Part shown: positions 31,727 through 40,917 of the stretch, one piece after another
Position numbering within the stretch: position 1 is the first letter of the stretch
How the letters are laid out: every line of letters begins with the position of its first letter
Source: Terriglobales bacterium
Lineage (GTDB): Bacteria; Acidobacteriota; Terriglobia; Terriglobales; Acidobacteriaceae
Reading direction: 5' to 3'
Assembly (NCBI GenBank): GCA_015654835.1
Contig: JAATGG010000150.1
Location: 1-42,480, forward strand
Length of the DNA stretch: 42,480 nt
Translations under genes and position numbers: made by a program
The notes under the pieces: model-generated
What the model was told of the DNA's origin: nothing
The model's input: the letters and a program-made list of their open reading frames with translations, nothing else
The model's database searches: none

Positions 31727-33301
31727 CTGCGATGGCTAATTGACAATCTCGATGTAGGCCGAGCCATTGATAATAGCGAGTTCCTTCCGCACTTTCAGCC
31801 CCTCGTCAATCTTCGTACTGGTGAATTGTACGGTTTTGAGCTGCTGGCACGATGGAATCATCCGGAGCGGGGATGGGTTCCACCGGATGATTTTATTGCT
31901 ATCGCGGAGAAGGATGGGTGGATTGACCGGCTGACCTGGGAATTACTGCGGAAGGGGTTTCGCGCCGCCGCTACGCTGCCAAGCGTGCCTATGCTGGCCA
32001 TTAACATCTCTCCAGTCCAGTTACACGATCTGAGTTTGCCTAAGCAAATCTGCGCCATAGCGGAACTGAACGGATTTTCCCTCGAACATTTGATAATCGA
32101 AGTTACTGAAAGTGCGCTGACGGACGATCTGGCGCGCGCACGGACGATTGCGTGTGCATTGAAGGCGATGGGCTGCAAGCTGGCGTTGGATGATTTTGGA
32201 ACGGGATATTCCAGTCTGACGCACCTGCAGTCGCTACCGTTTGATGAACTGAAGGTAGACCGCAGTTTTGTGAGTTCCATGACGCAACAACGGAGCAGCC
32301 GGAAAATTGTCGCCGCCGTGGTTGGTCTGGGCCAAAGCCTGGGATTGACTACGGTGGCCGAGGGTGTCGAGACACGGGAGCAGGCTGAGATGCTCCTATG
32401 GCTAGGCTGCGAACTTGGGCAGGGCTGGCTCTATGGCAAGCCGGTCCCGGCGGAAAAACTTGCGGCTGTAATTTCGGACCTTGAGCAAAGGCTACCTTCT
32501 ATCCTGCCGAATGAGGCGATGGGCCGAGTGTCCTGCAGCAGCCTGGACAGTCTTCCTTCACAACGGCTTGCTCAACTACAGGCTGTGTATGATGGTGCTC
32601 CCGTAGGCCTGGCTTTTCTGGATCTCGATCTCCGGTATATGAACTTGAACCGGAGACTTGCGAATATGAATGGGCGTCCTATGGAAGAACATCTCGGCAG
32701 AACGGTTCCAGAGATGATTCCCGAACTATTTCCGCAGGTCGAACCGTATATACGGCGCGCCCTCAAAGGAGAGGCGATCCTCGGAGTCGAGATAACCAAA
32801 CCCTCACCCGGCGCAAATGAGGGTAGAACAATTCTTCTATCGTACGAGCCTGCACGCGATGAAGCAGGAGAAGTGGTTGGCGTGTCAGTCGCTCTTGTGG
32901 ATGTGACTCCGATCAAGCGTGCCGAGGAGGCGCGGCACCAGAGCGAAGAACACTTCCGGTACATGATGGAACTCATGCCGCAAATTCCATGGGTCATGGA
33001 CCAGGAGGGACGAGCTCTGGATGTCAGCCAGCGATGGCTGGAAATCACGGGGATGACGGACGAGCAGTGGAGAGGCTTCGGCTGGCTGGACGCGCTGCAT
33101 CCGGATGACCGGCAGCCGACTTGGGACGCCATGCACAGGTCCTTCGAGAGCGGACACCCAATCGACCTAGAGTACCGTCTGCGGCGATCAGGACGCGATG
33201 CTTGGAAGCGAATGCGATCGAGAGGTTCTCCCCGCATCGGCGGGGATGGAAAGATCGTGTGTTGGTACGGCTGCCTGGAAGCCGTCGATGAGGACCTGTA
33301 G
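31727..33301 (+). CDS. EAL-PAS-PAS c-di-GMP phosphodiesterase
   Basis: A cytoplasmic c-di-GMP phosphodiesterase with the EAL domain first and two PAS sensors behind it, an inverted order compared with most family members. EAL catalytic residues are present: FELLAR (ELL variant), AINISPVQ, IIEVTESA, LALDDFGTGYSSL, LKVDRSF and TVAEGVET. PAS1 covers about LQAVYDGAPVGLAFLDLDLR to VALVDVTPIKRAE; PAS2 follows from FRYMMELMPQIPWVMD to the end. The domain clearly begins before the first usual start codon (TTG 31826), at EFLPHFQPLVNLRTGELYG. The only plausible upstream start in frame is CTG 31727, behind GAGGAG and a TATAAT promoter; a lost ATG is the alternative. About 525 aa. A diguanylate cyclase gene follows 214 bases later. 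Confidence 0.88.
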   Translation: MRWLIDNLDVGRAIDNSEFLPHFQPLVNLRTGELYGFELLARWNHPERGWVPPDDFIAIAEKDGWIDRLTWELLRKGFRAAATLPSVPMLAINISPVQLHDLSLPKQICAIAELNGFSLEHLIIEVTESALTDDLARARTIACALKAMGCKLALDDFGTGYSSLTHLQSLPFDELKVDRSFVSSMTQQRSSRKIVAAVVGLGQSLGLTTVAEGVETREQAEMLLWLGCELGQGWLYGKPVPAEKLAAVISDLEQRLPSILPNEAMGRVSCSSLDSLPSQRLAQLQAVYDGAPVGLAFLDLDLRYMNLNRRLANMNGRPMEEHLGRTVPEMIPELFPQVEPYIRRALKGEAILGVEITKPSPGANEGRTILLSYEPARDEAGEVVGVSVALVDVTPIKRAEEARHQSEEHFRYMMELMPQIPWVMDQEGRALDVSQRWLEITGMTDEQWRGFGWLDALHPDDRQPTWDAMHRSFESGHPIDLEYRLRRSGRDAWKRMRSRGSPRIGGDGKIVCWYGCLEAVDEDL

Positions 33302-33515
33302 TTGCCAGCCCGAAAAGAGGCGTTCCTCATACGTCTGGAGTGTAAATTCCAAGTGGTCGGCAAGAGCGGAAGCGACTCCATTGTTTTTAACTGTGTTTCC
33401 GCGGAAAACGATGGTCGCCATCGCTAAGCACGTGGCACGATGGACTTCCGTTGCATTGTGATCGGTTTGAGTGAACGCATTCAACATAAGATGGGCGCGA
33501 GTCATTGAGGAACCT

Positions 33516-34448
33516 ATGGCAATTGAAGACGGTACGGATTTTCAGCTCCTCGCAGAATATAGCGCCGACGTTATCTGCCGATCCGGCCTAGACATGAGGT
33601 TTAGATATGTTTCTCCTTCCTCATTCGATGTTCTTGGCTGGACGCCGGAGGAAATGCTGGGTATGGAAGCGTTTGCCTTGGTGCATCCAGAAGATCTCCC
33701 GGCGCTCGCTGCCACTGCAAACCGGAATTGTGCTCCGGGCGTAGAGCCCGCTCGGGCCTCGGTCCGGATGCAAAAGAAAGATGGGACTTTTGTCTGGGTG
33801 GAATTCACCGCCCGGGTTGTACGCGATCCTTCTACAGGCGCGGCGAAAGAGGCCGTCGTCACGATGCGCGACATTTCGGAGCGCAAGGCGTTGGAAGAAA
33901 AACTCTCCTCATTGGCACTTACCGACGGCCTGACCGGGCTTGCGAATCGGCGCGCTTTCGACGAAGCACTTGATCGCGAGTGGAAGCGCACGTTGCGAGA
34001 GGGGGCCCAGATTTCTCTGTTGCTTCTCGACGTCGATCATTTTAAATCGTTCAATGACCGGTATGGGCATCAGGTAGGGGATGACTGTCTGCGTGCTATC
34101 GCGATTGCAGTGAGGGAGGCGGTGCGCGGTACGGATATCGCAGCCCGCTATGGCGGAGAGGAGATCGTAGTCATTCTTCCTTCTACCGACACCGCTGGCG
34201 CGGTCGAGGTTGCGGAAAAGGTCCGGTCCGCCGTCGAAGCTCTCCAACTTACTCATAAGGACAATCCAGAGGGTGGAGGCCGGGTCACTGCGAGTATCGG
34301 CGTCGCCACCGCGCTCTCGCGACACGGTGGAACCATGCGGATGCCCGAGAGTCTGCTTTTGGCGGCGGATAACGCCTTGTACAAAGCAAAGCGTGAGGGT
34401 CGGAATCAGGTAGCTACGGCTCTGCTTGTAGCTTATAAGGAACTGTAA
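33516..34448 (+). CDS. PAS-GGDEF diguanylate cyclase
   Basis: A 310-aa cytoplasmic protein. The PAS domain (about residues 10-125) holds FRYVSPSSFDVLGWTPEEML and ends in the PAC segment MRDISERKALEEKL. The GGDEF domain (about 135-300) has LTDGLTGLANRRAFDEAL, the metal-binding LLDVDHFKSFND, the active-site variant YGGEEIVV, and NALYKAKREGRNQV. GGEE is a functional form of the motif, so it should make c-di-GMP from GTP. No RxxD inhibitory site is evident five residues before GGEE. The frame opens at 33471, but the ATG at 33516 follows GAGGAA (33507-33512) and is preferred. It forms a likely synthesis/degradation pair with the EAL-PAS-PAS gene upstream. Confidence 0.93.
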   Translation: MAIEDGTDFQLLAEYSADVICRSGLDMRFRYVSPSSFDVLGWTPEEMLGMEAFALVHPEDLPALAATANRNCAPGVEPARASVRMQKKDGTFVWVEFTARVVRDPSTGAAKEAVVTMRDISERKALEEKLSSLALTDGLTGLANRRAFDEALDREWKRTLREGAQISLLLLDVDHFKSFNDRYGHQVGDDCLRAIAIAVREAVRGTDIAARYGGEEIVVILPSTDTAGAVEVAEKVRSAVEALQLTHKDNPEGGGRVTASIGVATALSRHGGTMRMPESLLLAADNALYKAKREGRNQVATALLVAYKEL

Positions 34449-34749
34449 ATCACCGCCATATTTCGCCTTGCTCGACGTGAACCACCAGGATTCGGACGGC
34501 ACTCATCGGCAATACAGAAGTTGCCGCCATTTGTTCTGCCAGCCAGATGTGGTTGTTCAGGTGATGCTCCGGCAAGCACGGAGACGGTGATGATCCATCG
34601 ATATACCATCGTTGGTTCGTAGAAAAAGGTCACAGTCTCCTGTGTGAATACAGAATCAAAGTAGTCCCTGAACCATAACTAAAATGCACTGCTGAGGCGA
34701 TCGCTACTGTAGTTCGTCACGAGCTTCTGCAGCATGCGCGTGAGGACCT
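34449..34749. other. Convergent intergenic region, nothing recognised
   Basis: About 300 bases between the convergent PAS-GGDEF and membrane GGDEF genes. No domain-bearing frame and no clear terminator hairpin with a U-run seen. Confidence 0.45.
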
Positions 34750-35982
34750 TCAGCCGGAGGTACCCCTCGTCGCGTACCCAGCAGGCTCGCAAGTTGAAAC
34801 AAGCCCGCTAAGCGGAACCTCGCTCACGGAGACGAGGTTCCGTCCTCCTTCTTTGGAACGATACATGGCCTCATCGCATCGATGAAAAAGTTCGTCCGGC
34901 GTTTCATCCTGACGGCTCTGCGCCACTCCGATACTGATTGTGATCTGGGCACCGCCTGGAAGACCTGTGAGATCTGCAATCTCCGTACGGAGTCGCTCCG
35001 CGACCTCCTCCGCTTGTGCCACAGTGGCATCTTGTAGCAGCGCGATGAACTCTTCGCCGCCGATGCGGGAAAGTACATCGGAAGGACGCAGGCCTACTAG
35101 CAATGTACTGCTCACCTTCTGGATCACGCGATCACCAGCCAGATGTCCCCATGTGTCGTTGACCACCTTGAACCGGTCGATGTCCAGTAGCAGGAGCACA
35201 AGAAATCTGCCCGTGTGGTTAGCCCGGCGCAGTTGCCTCGTCAACGTCTCTTCGAAAGCGCGCCGGTTTAGCAAGCCGGTAAGACTGTCTGTCCGCGCGA
35301 CCATCTGTAAATCTCTGCGGTGAATGCATAGCGCCAACCAGATCAAACCGCATCCTGCAGCGAGGTTAAGCACCATGATTGCGTAGCTGAAGCCGAGTTG
35401 AATCAGATCGATGTGGGCGAAGTCACCGGGTGGAAACCATACTGCCAGCACGGAGCGAAGCGTGTATTGAGCCACGATCAGTATTTGCAGCCACGCCAGG
35501 GCTACGGTAGGAAATCGCAGGGTGGACACAAGCCCCGCGAAGCGCGCCGGTGGGTTTTCTGGTTGGAAGAGCAATAGAGCCGTGGCGGCAGAATAAACAG
35601 CGCTGGTTCCGCTGTAGATCAAAATGCGCACAGTCAGTTCTGGATGAAGATAGGTGAAATAGCCATTCGTGGCAAAGGAGACCACCAACAGTCCGATCCC
35701 CCAGAACAGAAATCGCATCCGAACGGCCAGCGTCTCCGCCGTCGCACAATAGATAAGAAGTGAACTGGCAAAAAGCGCCTCATTGGCCACCAATATCGTT
35801 ATCCAGGCAGGCGCAAAAGGGCGCATCGCCAAGAACAGATCACCCACCAGCCCCAAAAATAGCGCCCAGCTTAGTAGACCGACTCCGCGAAGTCCGGGAA
35901 CGCTTCGGGCGCCTATGCGGCAACCCAGCAGCACAAGAGCCAAGGTCGCTGCGTATCCACACATCAGATACGTCATATACAT
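34750..35982 (-). CDS. Membrane-bound GGDEF diguanylate cyclase
   Basis: An integral-membrane cyclase. Residues 1-240 carry about seven to eight hydrophobic spans (YAATLALVLLGCRIG, LLSWALFLGLVGDLFLAM, FLFWGIGLLVVSFATNGYF, FSYAIMVLNLAAGCGLIWLA) of unassigned MASE-like type. The GGDEF domain follows directly: RTDSLTGLLNRRAFEETLTR, LLLDIDRFKVVNDTWGH, active site IGGEEFIALL, and ITISIGVAQ. The signature half-site LRPSDVLS precedes it, so an RxxD inhibitory site is possible (RPSD). The 5' end is uncertain: the frame opens with TTG at 36021; ATG 35982 lies 14 bases after a strong GGAGGAG, and a CTG at 35991 has better spacing. Signal sensed is unknown. It faces the PAS-GGDEF gene and follows the MCP gene on the same strand. 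Confidence 0.88.
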   Translation of the reverse strand: MYMTYLMCGYAATLALVLLGCRIGARSVPGLRGVGLLSWALFLGLVGDLFLAMRPFAPAWITILVANEALFASSLLIYCATAETLAVRMRFLFWGIGLLVVSFATNGYFTYLHPELTVRILIYSGTSAVYSAATALLLFQPENPPARFAGLVSTLRFPTVALAWLQILIVAQYTLRSVLAVWFPPGDFAHIDLIQLGFSYAIMVLNLAAGCGLIWLALCIHRRDLQMVARTDSLTGLLNRRAFEETLTRQLRRANHTGRFLVLLLLDIDRFKVVNDTWGHLAGDRVIQKVSSTLLVGLRPSDVLSRIGGEEFIALLQDATVAQAEEVAERLRTEIADLTGLPGGAQITISIGVAQSRQDETPDELFHRCDEAMYRSKEGGRNLVSVSEVPLSGLVSTCEPAGYATRGTSG

Positions 35983-36220
35983 ATTTGACAGCGTCACTCC
36001 TCCGGTGGAAACCAAACTCAAGTCTAATTCGCCGAGTTCTTCTCAGGTTTCCAAGACTCTCGAATGTTGATGCGTAATGTCCATGTTGTCACAGTACCGT
36101 CATGGACGCCAGACTGTCCCCAGCCGGAACCGGGCCATTCTTCTCGTATCCGATATTCGTCTTTGGAAATATCTGGGCAGCGCCGCGGCGCAATTATTCA
36201 TGCGTCAATGGAATGGAAAG

Positions 36221-36251
36221 CCCAAGCTCCGCAGAAGAAACAGAGCTTGGG
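36221..36251 (-). terminator. Hairpin 3' of the chemoreceptor gene
   Basis: CCCAAGCTC (36221-36229) and GAGCTTGGG (36243-36251) form a perfect nine-base-pair stem around a 13-base loop, 36 bases after the minus-strand MCP stop. On the minus strand it is followed by CTTTCC, a poor U-tract, so termination is plausible but not certain. Confidence 0.45.
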
Positions 36252-36286
36252 TCAATGTCCCTTAAGCAACACGCCGCACTAAATCT

Positions 36287-38005
36287 TCAGGAGATTGCGC
36301 CAAAAGCAGGAGAGAAGCTCTTCGTAGTTTGTGTCCGCTTCTCCAACATCTTTCTTTCCTCGATTTCTTCGCCGATATGAAACTGCCGGATCACGCCGTC
36401 CATATCGTTGGCAAGCTCGGAAAGGTTGCGACTGGCTGCCGCAGCATCCTCGGCGGCTTGTGTTCCTTCCGTGGCGAGATTGGAGAGATAACTCGCCGAC
36501 TCGGCGATCTCGCGCGAAGCTGCCGTTTGCTCGGTAGCTGCCGTGGCGATCATCGAGATCTGCCCCTCTACTTCGTTCGCCGATTCGATGATCATCTCCA
36601 GACTGCTAGAGGCATCCGCCGTTTCCTTCATGCCTGACTCAACTGCTTCGCGGCTGTGCGACATCACGTCGAGCGTCTGTGTCGTCTCTTCCTGAATACT
36701 GCGAATTGTCCCGGAAATCTCACTCGTGGCGCTCTTGGTTCGCTCGGCGAGACGTCGTACCTCACCAGCTACCACGGCAAATCCTCGTCCATGCTCACCC
36801 GCTCGTGCTGCTTCAATGGCCGCATTCAAGGCCAACAGATTGGTCTGCTCGCTGATCTCGTGGATGACGTTGACAACCTTGCCGATCTCTGTCGAGCTGC
36901 GAGCCAATATCTCCATCTTTTCTGCCACCGTGTTGGTAGCCGAAGCAATACGCTCCATCGTCGCACTGGCCGATCGCATGACGTCGCCTCCCTTTTTGGC
37001 CATCTCTGCCGAGTTGCGGCTTGCAGATGCGGCATTCTCCGCATTCCGGCTGATCTCTCCGATCGTCGCCGTCATCTCCTGCGCCGCCGCGGCGATCTGA
37101 TTGGTCTTACCCGACTGCATTTCAGTGCTTGACCGAGTCTGATCGGCGTGCTGGCTCATCTGTTCGGCGGCAGCCGAGAGTGTCTCCGCCCCTTGAGCGA
37201 TGGTCTGCAGCACTTTTTGCATCGCACCGACACTGATATTGATGGCGATCGAGAGCCGCCCCACCTCGTCCTTGCCCGAGGCTTCCACTCGTGCCGTCAG
37301 GTCCTTGCCGGCCAACGCCTCAAGCGCCTCCGTAGCGCGTAAAAGAGGGGGCACAATAGATCTGGTAAGAATCATGCCAACAATCGCGCTGAGCAAAACC
37401 GTAACGAGAACAAGCACAACAGCAGCCACTACCAGGGTGTGAATCAGCCGGACCGCATGATTTCCTTCTTCGGAGCTGGCTCGGCTGTTCAGGTCAAGAT
37501 CTGCCTGTGCGGCTTCCATTGTCGCCACATATGTCTTGAACATTTCTGGTCCCACCAGCAATTGCTCGGCTTCATCCTTCTTTCCGGCTGCAACCAAGTC
37601 CTGGACACGACTGTCGAGCGCGATATATGCCGTCACATTTTGACGCAAAGCATCATAAAGCTCCCGCTCGCCCGGATAGGAAATCATCGACGCATATGCC
37701 TCGATGGTTTTGTTGTAGGAATCGAGTGCGCTCGTGCGCTTCTGCGAATAGTATTGCGTGCACTCACTGTTCTTGCAGAACAGCAGGTAGCCTTCAGCTC
37801 GCCGAATATCCGACAGCGCTGTGCGGATGGTGAAAACCGCTTTCATCGAAGGAATGGAGTTTCCGACAACATCGTCGACTACCGTTTTGATATTGAGGAA
37901 ACCAAGCAGGGCCGCAGTTCCCAGGATGGCGGTCAAGAGACAGACAATGCCAAAGGCATAGCCCAATTTGCGCGCGATGCGAAGATCGCTCAGGATCGAC
38001 ATCAT
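36287..38005 (-). CDS. Methyl-accepting chemotaxis protein (4HB-HAMP-MA)
   Basis: A 572-aa transmembrane chemoreceptor. Span one is about residues 12-38 ([20 protein letters not shown]), and the periplasmic four-helix bundle about 40-185 contains a C-x4-C pair ([11 protein letters not shown]). Span two is about 186-212, HAMP about 213-270 with [20 protein letters not shown], and the signalling domain about 300-545 contains the conserved hairpin tip [20 protein letters not shown] followed by [20 protein letters not shown]. No C-terminal CheR-tethering pentapeptide. A ribosome-binding site (AAAGGG) precedes the ATG-ATG start. No che genes are in the window. Its position among c-di-GMP genes suggests a part in motility or biofilm signalling; ligand unknown. 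Confidence 0.94.
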   Translation of the reverse strand: MMSILSDLRIARKLGYAFGIVCLLTAILGTAALLGFLNIKTVVDDVVGNSIPSMKAVFTIRTALSDIRRAEGYLLFCKNSECTQYYSQKRTSALDSYNKTIEAYASMISYPGERELYDALRQNVTAYIALDSRVQDLVAAGKKDEAEQLLVGPEMFKTYVATMEAAQADLDLNSRASSEEGNHAVRLIHTLVVAAVVLVLVTVLLSAIVGMILTRSIVPPLLRATEALEALAGKDLTARVEASGKDEVGRLSIAINISVGAMQKVLQTIAQGAETLSAAAEQMSQHADQTRSSTEMQSGKTNQIAAAAQEMTATIGEISRNAENAASASRNSAEMAKKGGDVMRSASATMERIASATNTVAEKMEILARSSTEIGKVVNVIHEISEQTNLLALNAAIEAARAGEHGRGFAVVAGEVRRLAERTKSATSEISGTIRSIQEETTQTLDVMSHSREAVESGMKETADASSSLEMIIESANEVEGQISMIATAATEQTAASREIAESASYLSNLATEGTQAAEDAAAASRNLSELANDMDGVIRQFHIGEEIEERKMLEKRTQTTKSFSPAFGAIS

Positions 38006-38301
38006 GTTGGGGCCCTTTCAGCGCTTACAAGTTGTTTCGGACGGCGAGAAACCTACTGGTAGTTCATCGGCAAGACGGTCGTCGGGGGTGAGGCCGCCTA
38101 GCGTCAGTATTGACAGCCAAGAACCTTCTTATTCCCGTTGTGGGCGCTCGCATGGCTAACTCGTAGGGAGTTGCCGTCAAACGACAGACAGCCTGGTGAG
38201 AGACTAAGGATGATGCGATGCGAAATAGATTTGGCACGAGGATCAATTGAGATTCGCCATCAATCTCCTTGCCACGGACTTCAGCAAGGCGTACTCTCCA
38301 G

Positions 38302-39621
38302 ATGCGATTTCTGAAACGGAGATCGTTGACTGCCGATGAATGCTATATGTGCGATACGGACCACACAGAGACGGGACCGTTGACACCTCCTGCAAGCGAT
38401 TCAATTCAGGAAGCCGCCGAAATACGCTACGTCGTGCGTCAACCTATTCTCGACACGCATAGCCGCCTCCACGGCTATGAATTGCTCTTTCAATTGAGTG
38501 CCAAGGGGGAGGCCGGTGGATACGGAGTCCATGCGGTCCGCGCGATTCTGGATGACACCCTTCTTTTCGGCCTGGATCGTCTTACGAACGGGGTTCCAGC
38601 TTTCATCAACTGTACTTCTGAAGCTCTGACTGAGGAACTAGTCTCCGTCTTACCTCCAACCAAAGCAGTTCTCGAGATTCCGGAGCAACTCGAAACGTCG
38701 CCCAAGCTGGTCGGCGCGTGTCGCAGACTCAAAGAAGCTGGCTTTCGTTTGGCGCTGGTGGATTTCACCTGGGGCCCGATGCCCCATCTCCTTCTGCAGA
38801 CAGTTGATTATGTAAAGGTCAACTTGACCCATCTTGATCGGTCAGGACGGGAGCGTCTCCGACTGGCAATTGAAGGCACTTCGGTCGTGATGATTGCCGA
38901 TCGGGCCGATACACAGGAAACTTATCAAAGCGCCAGAGCAGAAGGATTCACGCTGTTTCAGGGGTACTATTTTTGCTGTCCTGAACTCATGCGAAATACA
39001 AAAGTTCCCTCCAATCGCGCTTCTCATATCGAGTTGTTGCGCCTGCTCCGAAGCGATCCCCTCGATCTGAAAAAGGTTGAACCGCTTGTCAAGCGAGACA
39101 CGTCTCTCGTCTACCGCCTGCTCCGATTGGTCAACTCGCCACTCTGGGCGATTCGCCAGGAAGTACACTCGATCGAATCGGCAATTATGGTGCTTGGTGA
39201 GACGACATTCCGACGGATTGCCATGCTCGCAGTGTTAAGCGAACTCAATGCTGGTCAGCCTGCGGAGATACTTCATATGGCGTTGGTACGCGCACGCTTC
39301 TGTGAACTGGCGGCGGCAATCGGCCATCTCGATGCCGATGAGCAGTACATGCTCGGAATGCTAAGCCTGCTGCCGGCCATGTTGCGTCAACCAATGGAGA
39401 TACTGGTTCCTGAGCTTCCTCTGCGCCCTGAACTCTGTAAGGCGCTCCTTGGAGAAGCCGTCCCAGAGCGCTGCCTGCTCGCGTGGATTGAGTTTCATGA
39501 ACGCAACGAGATTTCGAAATCCCACGCGATCGCAGATACTTATGGCCTGAATCCCCAGAGACTGGAACAATTTTATGTCGATGCGATTGTGTGGGAAACG
39601 CTCGCGGCGGCTACCGCTTGA
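38302..39621 (+). CDS. EAL-HDOD signalling protein with degenerate EAL domain
   Basis: A YuxH/CdgJ-type protein of about 439 aa. The EAL-like half (about residues 50-235) starts VVRQPILDTHSRLHGYELLF. It has lost catalytic positions: where active enzymes have DDFG it has LVDFTWGP, and where they have AEGVE it has IADRADTQ, so it should not hydrolyse c-di-GMP. The HDOD half (about 240-410) includes LLRLVNSPLWAIRQEVHSIE, SAIMVLGETTFRRIAMLAVL and lacks phosphohydrolase HD residues, as usual for HDOD. Such proteins act as regulators through protein contacts. Start uncertain: TTG 38269, ATG 38302 (AAGG 12 bases upstream) and ATG 38347 are in frame. Confidence 0.87.
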   Translation: MRFLKRRSLTADECYMCDTDHTETGPLTPPASDSIQEAAEIRYVVRQPILDTHSRLHGYELLFQLSAKGEAGGYGVHAVRAILDDTLLFGLDRLTNGVPAFINCTSEALTEELVSVLPPTKAVLEIPEQLETSPKLVGACRRLKEAGFRLALVDFTWGPMPHLLLQTVDYVKVNLTHLDRSGRERLRLAIEGTSVVMIADRADTQETYQSARAEGFTLFQGYYFCCPELMRNTKVPSNRASHIELLRLLRSDPLDLKKVEPLVKRDTSLVYRLLRLVNSPLWAIRQEVHSIESAIMVLGETTFRRIAMLAVLSELNAGQPAEILHMALVRARFCELAAAIGHLDADEQYMLGMLSLLPAMLRQPMEILVPELPLRPELCKALLGEAVPERCLLAWIEFHERNEISKSHAIADTYGLNPQRLEQFYVDAIVWETLAAATA

Positions 39622-39892
39622 TGCCTCGGGTTTCAGTATGACGAACATGCGATTGTATGCCCTGCCTGGAAAGGTCAATTCACAGTCCACGTGTGTGCAT
39701 GCCCAACAGAATTCCCTCTTCAGTCCCCAATGTTAAGCGGGCAGTGAACGGCACTAAAACGACACTTCGGCGACTGAAAGCCAGCTGCAGCGGCGCGTCC
39801 TGGATCTGTGCATTATCCGGAGATCCAATGAGAGATTTGGACCATACCATTGAATCGCAAGGAAGGAGAACAGGCTGAAAGGAACAGCACAA

Positions 39893-40051
39893 ATGAACTT
39901 GAGGGAGGTTCGCCAGGTGAAAGGCGCTCGCAAAGAGACGGCAGGCCAGACAACGGGCAACCCGAGAGTTGAAGCCGAAGACCAAGGTGAAAAAGTGGAT
40001 GGAAAGACTCAAAATACACTCGGACAGGCTGAGAAGGTTTTTGAAGAGTAA
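39893..40051 (+). CDS. Small CsbD-like stress protein (52 aa)
   Basis: A short highly charged protein, MNLREVRQVKGARKETAGQT at the N-terminus and VDGKTQNTLGQAEKVFEE at the C-terminus. The spacing of VKG..KE.AG..TG....EAE.....GK.Q...G.AE matches the CsbD family (YjbJ-like), whose members are about 50-70 residues and are induced by general stress, phosphate or osmotic change; their molecular role is not known. The ATG follows AAAGGA nine bases upstream. Composition is rich in Glu, Lys and Gly with no Cys, as expected. It stands alone between the EAL-HDOD gene and the DnaA-domain remnant. The 270 bases upstream of it hold nothing else recognisable. Confidence 0.75.
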   Translation: MNLREVRQVKGARKETAGQTTGNPRVEAEDQGEKVDGKTQNTLGQAEKVFEE

Positions 40052-40233
40052 AAAGCGAACAGGAAATATCATCGGGGGCAGATTGCGCGCCATATTCGCC
40101 TTACGATGAACGTGAGAACAGCCACTGTTCATTGAGGCATTCCACCCTCAAGCAATGTCGCGGCGTTTGGCTGTGCTCTGAATTGGAGTACGTGCTCATA
40201 CCACCCGAGGAATCTTGGCGAGAGGACTTTCCC

Positions 40234-40591
40234 ATGCTCAAACCGCTCTCAATTCGTTCTATCGCGCGATCGTCCGCATGTGGCATCACTATCGAAGACA
40301 TCCAGGGAGCTGTCGCCGAACAGTTCGATGTTGATGTCGTCGACCTGAAAAGGAAAAGCAATCACCACGCGATAGTTGTACCGCGCCAGATCGCGATGTA
40401 TTTGTCCTGTGCTTCTTACAGCGGCATCACTTACCAAGATAGGTCGAAGCTTCGGAGGCAAACATCACACGACGGTGATGTACTCCATCCAAAAGGTTGC
40501 CGAACAGCACTTGAGTAACAAGAGCCTCAATGTTTCCCTGGAAAAGCTTCAGAATCTTCTACGTCGAGAGTGGGCTGAGCCGGACGGATGA
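40234..40591 (+). pseudogene. Stand-alone DnaA domain-IV (DNA-binding) protein with a +1 frameshift
   Basis: The frame from ATG 40234 (behind AGAGGA) reads ITIEDIQGAVAEQFDVDVVD, then LKRK and [13 protein letters not shown], the first helices of the DnaA box-binding domain. Similarity then moves to the +1 frame: [20 protein letters not shown] followed by [12 protein letters not shown], the signature helix-turn-helix (GGxxHTTV), ending at TGA 40591. Removing one base near G40411 joins the frames and gives spacing identical to DnaA. There is no room for the AAA+ ATPase or domains I-II: only about 118 residues exist. It is either a domain-only DnaA-like regulator, now broken, or a fragment of a duplicated dnaA. 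Confidence 0.8.
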
Positions 40592-40917
40592 GCATGCCCG
40601 CCTTCCCTGTGAAGCATGATTGACCAATTGATAAGAAATCCGCGCTCAACGGTCGATGAGTTTGGAGTAAGTGCATGTTGCCCTATTCGCAACTAATACG
40701 ACACTCTATTCTCGAACCCATCTCACCGACTGCGGGTAGGTGGCTGTGAACGGCATGGATTGTGGCATCATTGCGGATGATACGACGATTGCCCCGATGA
40801 GTGGCCGGCGCCGGTGACGGGAAAAGAGCGGGCACCACTACCTGACCCAAACGCGCTTAGAGACAACGGGCATTCGGATACCTTTGGTGCTGCACCACCC
40901 GCCAGCGATATTCCTGA
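40592..40917. other. Intergenic stretch, nothing recognised
   Basis: About 325 bases between the DnaA-domain remnant and the EAL gene, which converge. Contains TAATACGAC at 40694-40702, discussed as rejected. The frame at 40814-41038 has no domain and no ribosome-binding site. Confidence 0.45.

Noticed and set aside
32572..33381. 269-codon minus-strand frame opposite the EAL-PAS-PAS gene
   Set aside because: Arg/Ser-rich shadow translation; the plus strand holds a complete, recognisable signalling protein.
40694..40710. TAATACGACACTCTATT, similar to a T7-class phage promoter
   Set aside because: Only the first nine bases and a few later ones match the phage consensus; there is no GGG start and no phage gene nearby, so chance similarity is the better reading.
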